Source: a bacterium (lineage in GTDB: Bacteria > Desulfobacterota > Binatia > UBA12015). From it: 8,987 nt of DNA. The position numbers and the translations under genes are program-made. The stretch lies in assembly GCA_029976905.1 (NCBI GenBank), contig JAPOLW010000130.1, positions 1 to 8,987 on the forward strand. Direction: 5' to 3'. This document shows positions 5,729 to 8,987 of the stretch, in pieces. Below the pieces are notes generated by a model. It was not told the origin of the DNA. It saw nothing but the letters and a program-made list of their open reading frames with translations, and did no database searches. Position 1 is the stretch's first letter, and the number at the start of each line of letters is the position of its first letter.

Positions 5729-6766
5729 ATGAGTGTATTCAAGCGTGCCTTTCCGACGACCCGCCGCCGGGCATTGCAGGTGTTGGCCCTGCTCGGTCTG
5801 GGCGGCTCCGAACTCGCGCGGTCGGCGGGCGCCCTGGCGGAGTCGGCCGCGAAGGCCGACTCTGCGTGGCCGCAGATGACCTACCGCACGCTGGGCAAGA
5901 CGGGCTTCGAGGGAAGTCGGTTGGTCTTCGGCTGCGGGGCGGCGCTCATGTTCTGGGGCCGGGACGAGTTGCTCGAGGCGGCCTTCGACCACGGCGTGAA
6001 CGTCTTCGACGTCGGTACGAGCCAGTACTATCGCAACGCCGAGGGAAACCTCGCGGCGTTCGCGCGCGCCCGCCGGGACCGGATCTTCCTCATCTCCAAG
6101 GGGCTCGTCGGTGTCGAGGTCGAACCCGGCGAGGAGTTGTCGGCCGCGCGGCAGCGGGAGGCGGCGGCGAACTGGGCGAAGGCGCTCGACCAGAGTCTGG
6201 TCGATCTGCAGACCGACCACATGGACGCCTACTACATCATGGCGGCCAACAACGTCTCTCTCATCCGCAGCGACGAGATGTACGAAGCGTTCCTCGCGGC
6301 GAAGAAGGCTGGCAAGGTCGACCACTGGGGCGTGAGTACGCACCAGAATGCCGCCGGTGTGCTCGATGCCGCGGCCGACACCGGCCGCTTCGCGCTCGCG
6401 CAGATCGCGATCACGCCGGCGGGTTGGTACGACTGGAAGACCAAGGCGGTGCAGCCCGACAGCAAGCCCATGGCGGACCTCCGTCCGGTGCTCGACCGGG
6501 CGCGCGCCGCGGGTGTCGGCCTCATCGGAATGAAGGCGGCGCGCTACATGGCCGGTCGCTGGTTCGGCTTTGGTCCCGACCGCCCTGCGGCCTTCGATGC
6601 CCAGTACGACGAGGCGTTCAAGAAGGCGCCGCTGACCGCCTTCCAACGCAGTTACGCCTATGTGCTCGCGCACGGACTCGACGCCGTGAACGCCGACAGC
6701 CAATCGATGGAGCATCTGCAGGAAAACTTCTTTGCCGCTGCCACGGCCGAGTCCTACTTCGCATGA
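5729..6766 (+). CDS. Tat-leader aldo/keto reductase-like protein
   Basis: A 345-residue protein. The N terminus has a twin-arginine type leader: T11-R12-R13-R14-A-L followed by a hydrophobic stretch (LQVLALLGLGG) and a possible AxA cleavage site near residue 37. The mature part starts as an aldo/keto reductase (YRTLGKTGFEGSRLVFGCG); the barrel continues with NVFDVGTSQYY (Asp94, Tyr100/101), FLISK (Lys124), the helix ALDQSLVDLQTDHMDAYYI and KVDHWGVSTH. In the usual D-Y-K-H tetrad the His in the DLYxLH segment is replaced by Met171 (DAYYIMAANN), so ordinary carbonyl reduction is doubtful. A strong Shine-Dalgarno (AGAGGAG, 5715-5721) precedes the ATG by 7 nt, which suggests good expression. Tat export implies folding in the cytoplasm, probably with cofactor bound. 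The substrate is unknown. It lies 103 nt after the CoA-transferase gene, perhaps with its own promoter. Confidence 0.82.
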   Translation: MSVFKRAFPTTRRRALQVLALLGLGGSELARSAGALAESAAKADSAWPQMTYRTLGKTGFEGSRLVFGCGAALMFWGRDELLEAAFDHGVNVFDVGTSQYYRNAEGNLAAFARARRDRIFLISKGLVGVEVEPGEELSAARQREAAANWAKALDQSLVDLQTDHMDAYYIMAANNVSLIRSDEMYEAFLAAKKAGKVDHWGVSTHQNAAGVLDAAADTGRFALAQIAITPAGWYDWKTKAVQPDSKPMADLRPVLDRARAAGVGLIGMKAARYMAGRWFGFGPDRPAAFDAQYDEAFKKAPLTAFQRSYAYVLAHGLDAVNADSQSMEHLQENFFAAATAESYFA

Positions 6767-6818
6767 TCGTGACGGCCGCCTCCGGTTTCGCTTCGCCGCG
6801 ATGGCCGGGGCCGAGCCT

Positions 6819-6839
6819 GGCCCGCCACGTCGGCGGGTC
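6819..6839. other. GC-rich inverted repeat upstream of esterase gene
   Basis: GGCCCGCC (6819-6826) and GGCGGGTC (6832-6839) can pair over 8 bp (one G-U) around the loop ACGTC. No T-run follows, so it is unlikely to be an intrinsic terminator. It lies 27 nt before the esterase ATG and 15 nt before its Shine-Dalgarno, where it could affect mRNA structure. Such hairpins are common by chance in DNA this GC-rich. Confidence 0.3.
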
Positions 6840-6866
6840 CGCCCCCTTCCCTCCGAGGAGCCGACG

Positions 6867-8480
6867 ATGAGAGCCACGAGGCCGCCCCATTCCTTTCCCT
6901 TCCCGATCCCTGCCGCCGTCGTGCTCGTGGCGCTCTTCGCAAGCGGGTGTGGGGATGGCGCTTCCCCGGGGTCGGGTGCGCCGCCCTCGGCGGGAGGGAT
7001 TCAGCAGGGGACGCTCATCGAGATCGAGCAGGGAGCGGTGCAGGGCCACGTGGATGGGGGGGCGCGCCGCTTCCTCGGCATTCCCTTCGCCCAGCCGCCG
7101 GTCGGCGCGCTGCGGTGGGCGTCGCCCCGACGAGCCGGCCCCTGGGACGGCATCCTGGTCGCCGACGAGATGAGTGAGCCGTGTGCGCAGGAGGATGCGC
7201 TCACGACTCCAGCGAGCGAAAACGAGGATTGTCTGTACCTCAACATCTGGACGCCGGATCGCGCACTCGAGGAGCCTCTACCTGTCTTGTTCTGGATCCA
7301 CGGGGGCGGTAATTCGAGCGGCTCGACCGCCGACGAGATTCCGCTGGGCGTCGGCGGCCTTTTCTACGACGGTCGCTCCCTGGCCGAGAACCGCGATGTC
7401 GTGGTGGTCAGCACCAACTACCGCTTGAACGTCTTTGGATTCCTCAGCCATCCGGCGCTGGCGGCGGAGGACGCGAGCTACCCCTACTCGGGCAACCAGG
7501 GACTGCAGGATCAGCGGATGGCTCTCGAATGGGTGCGCGACAACATCCGCGCCTTCGGCGGCGACCCCGGCAACGTCACGATCTTCGGCGAGAGCGCCGG
7601 GTCCTTCAACGTCTGCTACCACATAGTGTCGCCGCAGAGCCGCGGACTCTTCCACCGTGGGATCGGGCAGAGCGGCGGATGCACCTTCCGCAATCCGACC
7701 CTCGAAGAGGCGCATGAGCGCACCGGGAGACTGCTGGAGTCGACCGGCTGCGACGGAGCCGACGATGCCCTGCGCTGTCTGCGCGAGCAGCCGGTCTCGG
7801 CCTTGTTGTCCGCGTCGGGGGGCTTCGGCCCGGCTGTCGATGGAGGGGTCGTTCCCGAGCAACCCCGCGTGCTCTTCGACCGGGGCGCTTTCGCCAAGGT
7901 CCCCTACGTCCTGGGTTCGAACTCCGACGAGGGGACTCTTTTCCTTTTGCAGACACCGCCGGTCCAGACCGAGGAAGAGTACCGGGTGGCTCTCGAGGCG
8001 CGTTACGGCGAGCGGGCGCCCGAAATTGCGGCGACCTATCCGGTCGCTGATTTCGCCAACCCCAATGACGCTCTGGCGCGGGCGACCGGAGATGCGGTCC
8101 TGGTCTGCGGAACCTACGATACGGCGCGGCGCGCGGCCGCCGGTGGCGCCGACGTCTGGCTCTACAACTTCTCCTGGCCGGTTCTGACCGACATCCTGCC
8201 CTTCCTGCGTGCGACGCACGGCGCCGAGATCGCCTTCGTATTCGGCTCCGCCGAGTCCCCGACGCCCGCCGACGCCGCGATCAGCGAGTCCATGCAGGGC
8301 TATTGGTCGCGCTTTGCGCGCCGGGGAGATCCCAACGGCGACGGGGCATTGGACTGGCCCCGCTATGAAGAGGCGACCGACCGCCGGATCAACTTCGATG
8401 CGGACAATACGATCCTGACCGGTTTCCGTCGCGAGGAATGCGAGATGTGGTGGCGTTTTGCCGACGAGGATTTCGAGTAG
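6867..8480 (+). CDS. Type-B carboxylesterase, predicted lipoprotein
   Basis: A 537-residue alpha/beta hydrolase of the carboxylesterase/para-nitrobenzyl esterase family (type B), of normal length. The N terminus is a lipoprotein signal: basic start, hydrophobic AAVVLVALFAS, and a lipobox-like A-S-G-Cys28, followed by a Gly/Ser/Pro linker. Family landmarks appear in order: FLGIPFAQPPVG-LRW, the EDCLYLNIWTP segment, oxyanion-hole HGGGN (145-149), the nucleophile elbow G-E-Ser243-A-G, Glu355 in GSNSDEG, and His451 in THGAEIAFVFG, which gives a complete Ser-Glu-His triad. ATG 6867 is chosen because GAGGAG (6855-6860) sits 6 nt upstream and the lipobox falls at residue 28; earlier in-frame codons overlap the reductase-like gene and lack this signal. 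It would hydrolyse carboxylic esters at the cell envelope. The substrate is unknown, but release of an acid or alcohol that feeds the upstream CoA pathway is a reasonable guess. Confidence 0.93.
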   Translation: MRATRPPHSFPFPIPAAVVLVALFASGCGDGASPGSGAPPSAGGIQQGTLIEIEQGAVQGHVDGGARRFLGIPFAQPPVGALRWASPRRAGPWDGILVADEMSEPCAQEDALTTPASENEDCLYLNIWTPDRALEEPLPVLFWIHGGGNSSGSTADEIPLGVGGLFYDGRSLAENRDVVVVSTNYRLNVFGFLSHPALAAEDASYPYSGNQGLQDQRMALEWVRDNIRAFGGDPGNVTIFGESAGSFNVCYHIVSPQSRGLFHRGIGQSGGCTFRNPTLEEAHERTGRLLESTGCDGADDALRCLREQPVSALLSASGGFGPAVDGGVVPEQPRVLFDRGAFAKVPYVLGSNSDEGTLFLLQTPPVQTEEEYRVALEARYGERAPEIAATYPVADFANPNDALARATGDAVLVCGTYDTARRAAAGGADVWLYNFSWPVLTDILPFLRATHGAEIAFVFGSAESPTPADAAISESMQGYWSRFARRGDPNGDGALDWPRYEEATDRRINFDADNTILTGFRREECEMWWRFADEDFE

Positions 8481-8490
8481 GTCTGCGGTT

Positions 8491-8955
8491 TTGTTCGCGC
8501 CGACCCACATTCTCTGTCCGGTCGATCTTTCCGGGCATTCTGCGGCCGTCGCCGATGCGGCGGCCCAACTCGCTCGACAGTACGGGGCACGCTTGACGCT
8601 GCTGACCGTCGTCGAGGACGTCTTCCCCTTCCACGAGGTCTATGAGGCCCTCTCCGACGTGGGTCTTCCCGAGGTACGCGAGAAGTTGCGAGATCTGATG
8701 GAGAAGGATCTTCTCGGACTCGCACGACGTCTGGCGCAGAGCGGGGTCGAGCCTGGAACGCGGGTCGCGATCGGGAACCCGGTCCGGGAGATCCTGGCGG
8801 TGAAGGAGGAGATTGGCGCGGACCTGATCGTCCTGGGCCGCGTCGGGCGGGGCGGATTGGAGGGCGTCCTGTTGGGCTCGGTTTCGGAGAAGGTCCTGCG
8901 CAAGGCGCGCTGCCACGTGCTGGTGGTGGGGGCAGACGACCCGGACGGGGACTAG
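8491..8955 (+). CDS. Universal stress protein (UspA family)
   Basis: A 154-residue single-domain Usp protein. It opens with the family strand HILCPVDLSGHS (~6-17, Asp12 as in ATP-binding members), has the ARLTLLTVVED strand, and ends with the nucleotide-binding signature G116-x2-G119-x9-G129-S130 followed by SEKVLRKARCHVLVVGA. The motif is intact, so it is expected to bind ATP. I choose TTG 8491 because it puts the first strand at the usual distance from the N terminus and TAGG (8478-8481) lies 9 nt upstream. An alternative in-frame TTG at 8458 would add 11 residues overlapping the esterase gene. The gene follows the esterase stop by only 10 nt, so the two are probably co-transcribed. No specific link to the catabolic genes is visible. 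Confidence 0.9.
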   Translation: MFAPTHILCPVDLSGHSAAVADAAAQLARQYGARLTLLTVVEDVFPFHEVYEALSDVGLPEVREKLRDLMEKDLLGLARRLAQSGVEPGTRVAIGNPVREILAVKEEIGADLIVLGRVGRGGLEGVLLGSVSEKVLRKARCHVLVVGADDPDGD

Positions 8956-8987
8956 AGGCTTGTCCCGCCCTCCCGCCGTCGCATAAG

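Noticed and set aside
6732..6866. Upstream extension of the esterase frame
   Set aside because: It overlaps the end of the reductase-like gene; the ATG at 6867 has a GAGGAG site and yields a proper lipoprotein signal.
7283..7290. Second copy of the operator half-site TGTCTTGT
   Set aside because: It is a single arm inside the esterase coding sequence without an inverted partner, so it is best explained by chance.
1..8987. CRISPR array, tRNA/rRNA, insertion sequence, toxin-antitoxin or defence genes
   Set aside because: I saw no regularly spaced repeats, no cloverleaf-like or rRNA sequence, no transposase motif and no terminal inverted repeats. Apart from the GT tract and short hairpins the window is ordinary metabolic coding DNA.

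Overview
The window is a high-GC bacterial chromosome segment (about two-thirds G+C by eye) with nine complete genes, all on the + strand. Dense packing, start/stop overlaps, Shine-Dalgarno sites, a twin-arginine leader and a lipobox esterase point to a Gram-negative-type bacterium, plausibly a proteobacterial or myxobacterial/deltaproteobacterial-like lineage. That assignment is only an impression, because there is no rRNA or marker gene here.

Layout. Positions 1-373 carry no convincing gene. The first ~90 bases are AT-richer and contain a (GT)n tract; the rest is GC-rich up to a near-perfect 18-bp palindrome at 342-359, just before a TetR-family regulator (374-970). Then comes a tight block: two acyl-CoA dehydrogenases (1029-2213 and 2250-3371), two MaoC-type hydratase subunits (3385-3897 and 3894-4376, overlapping by 4 nt) and a class III CoA-transferase (4390-5625). 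After a ~100-bp gap with a GC-rich hairpin come a Tat-leader aldo/keto reductase-like protein (5729-6766), a lipoprotein type-B carboxylesterase (6867-8480) and a universal stress protein (8491-8955).

How the genes fit together. The central block can perform the first half of a beta-oxidation cycle: CoA loading or transfer, alpha,beta-dehydrogenation and hydration. The notable feature is that both enzymatic steps are encoded by pairs of unlike subunits whose catalytic motifs look complementary. One dehydrogenase keeps the helix-G Glu but lacks the RxxF flavin motif, and the other is the reverse. One MaoC keeps the Asp/His pair, and the other has Asn/Tyr. This is the design known from heteromeric (alpha2beta2) acyl-CoA dehydrogenases and MaoC heterodimers of actinobacterial steroid side-chain catabolism, so a bulky steroid-, terpenoid- or branched acyl-CoA is the best guess for the substrate. 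No thiolase, aldolase, hydroxyacyl-CoA dehydrogenase or acyl-CoA ligase is present in the window. The TetR protein with its own operator probably controls the block. The downstream exported reductase-like protein and esterase could handle an extracytoplasmic step such as ester cleavage, but that link is inferred from proximity only.
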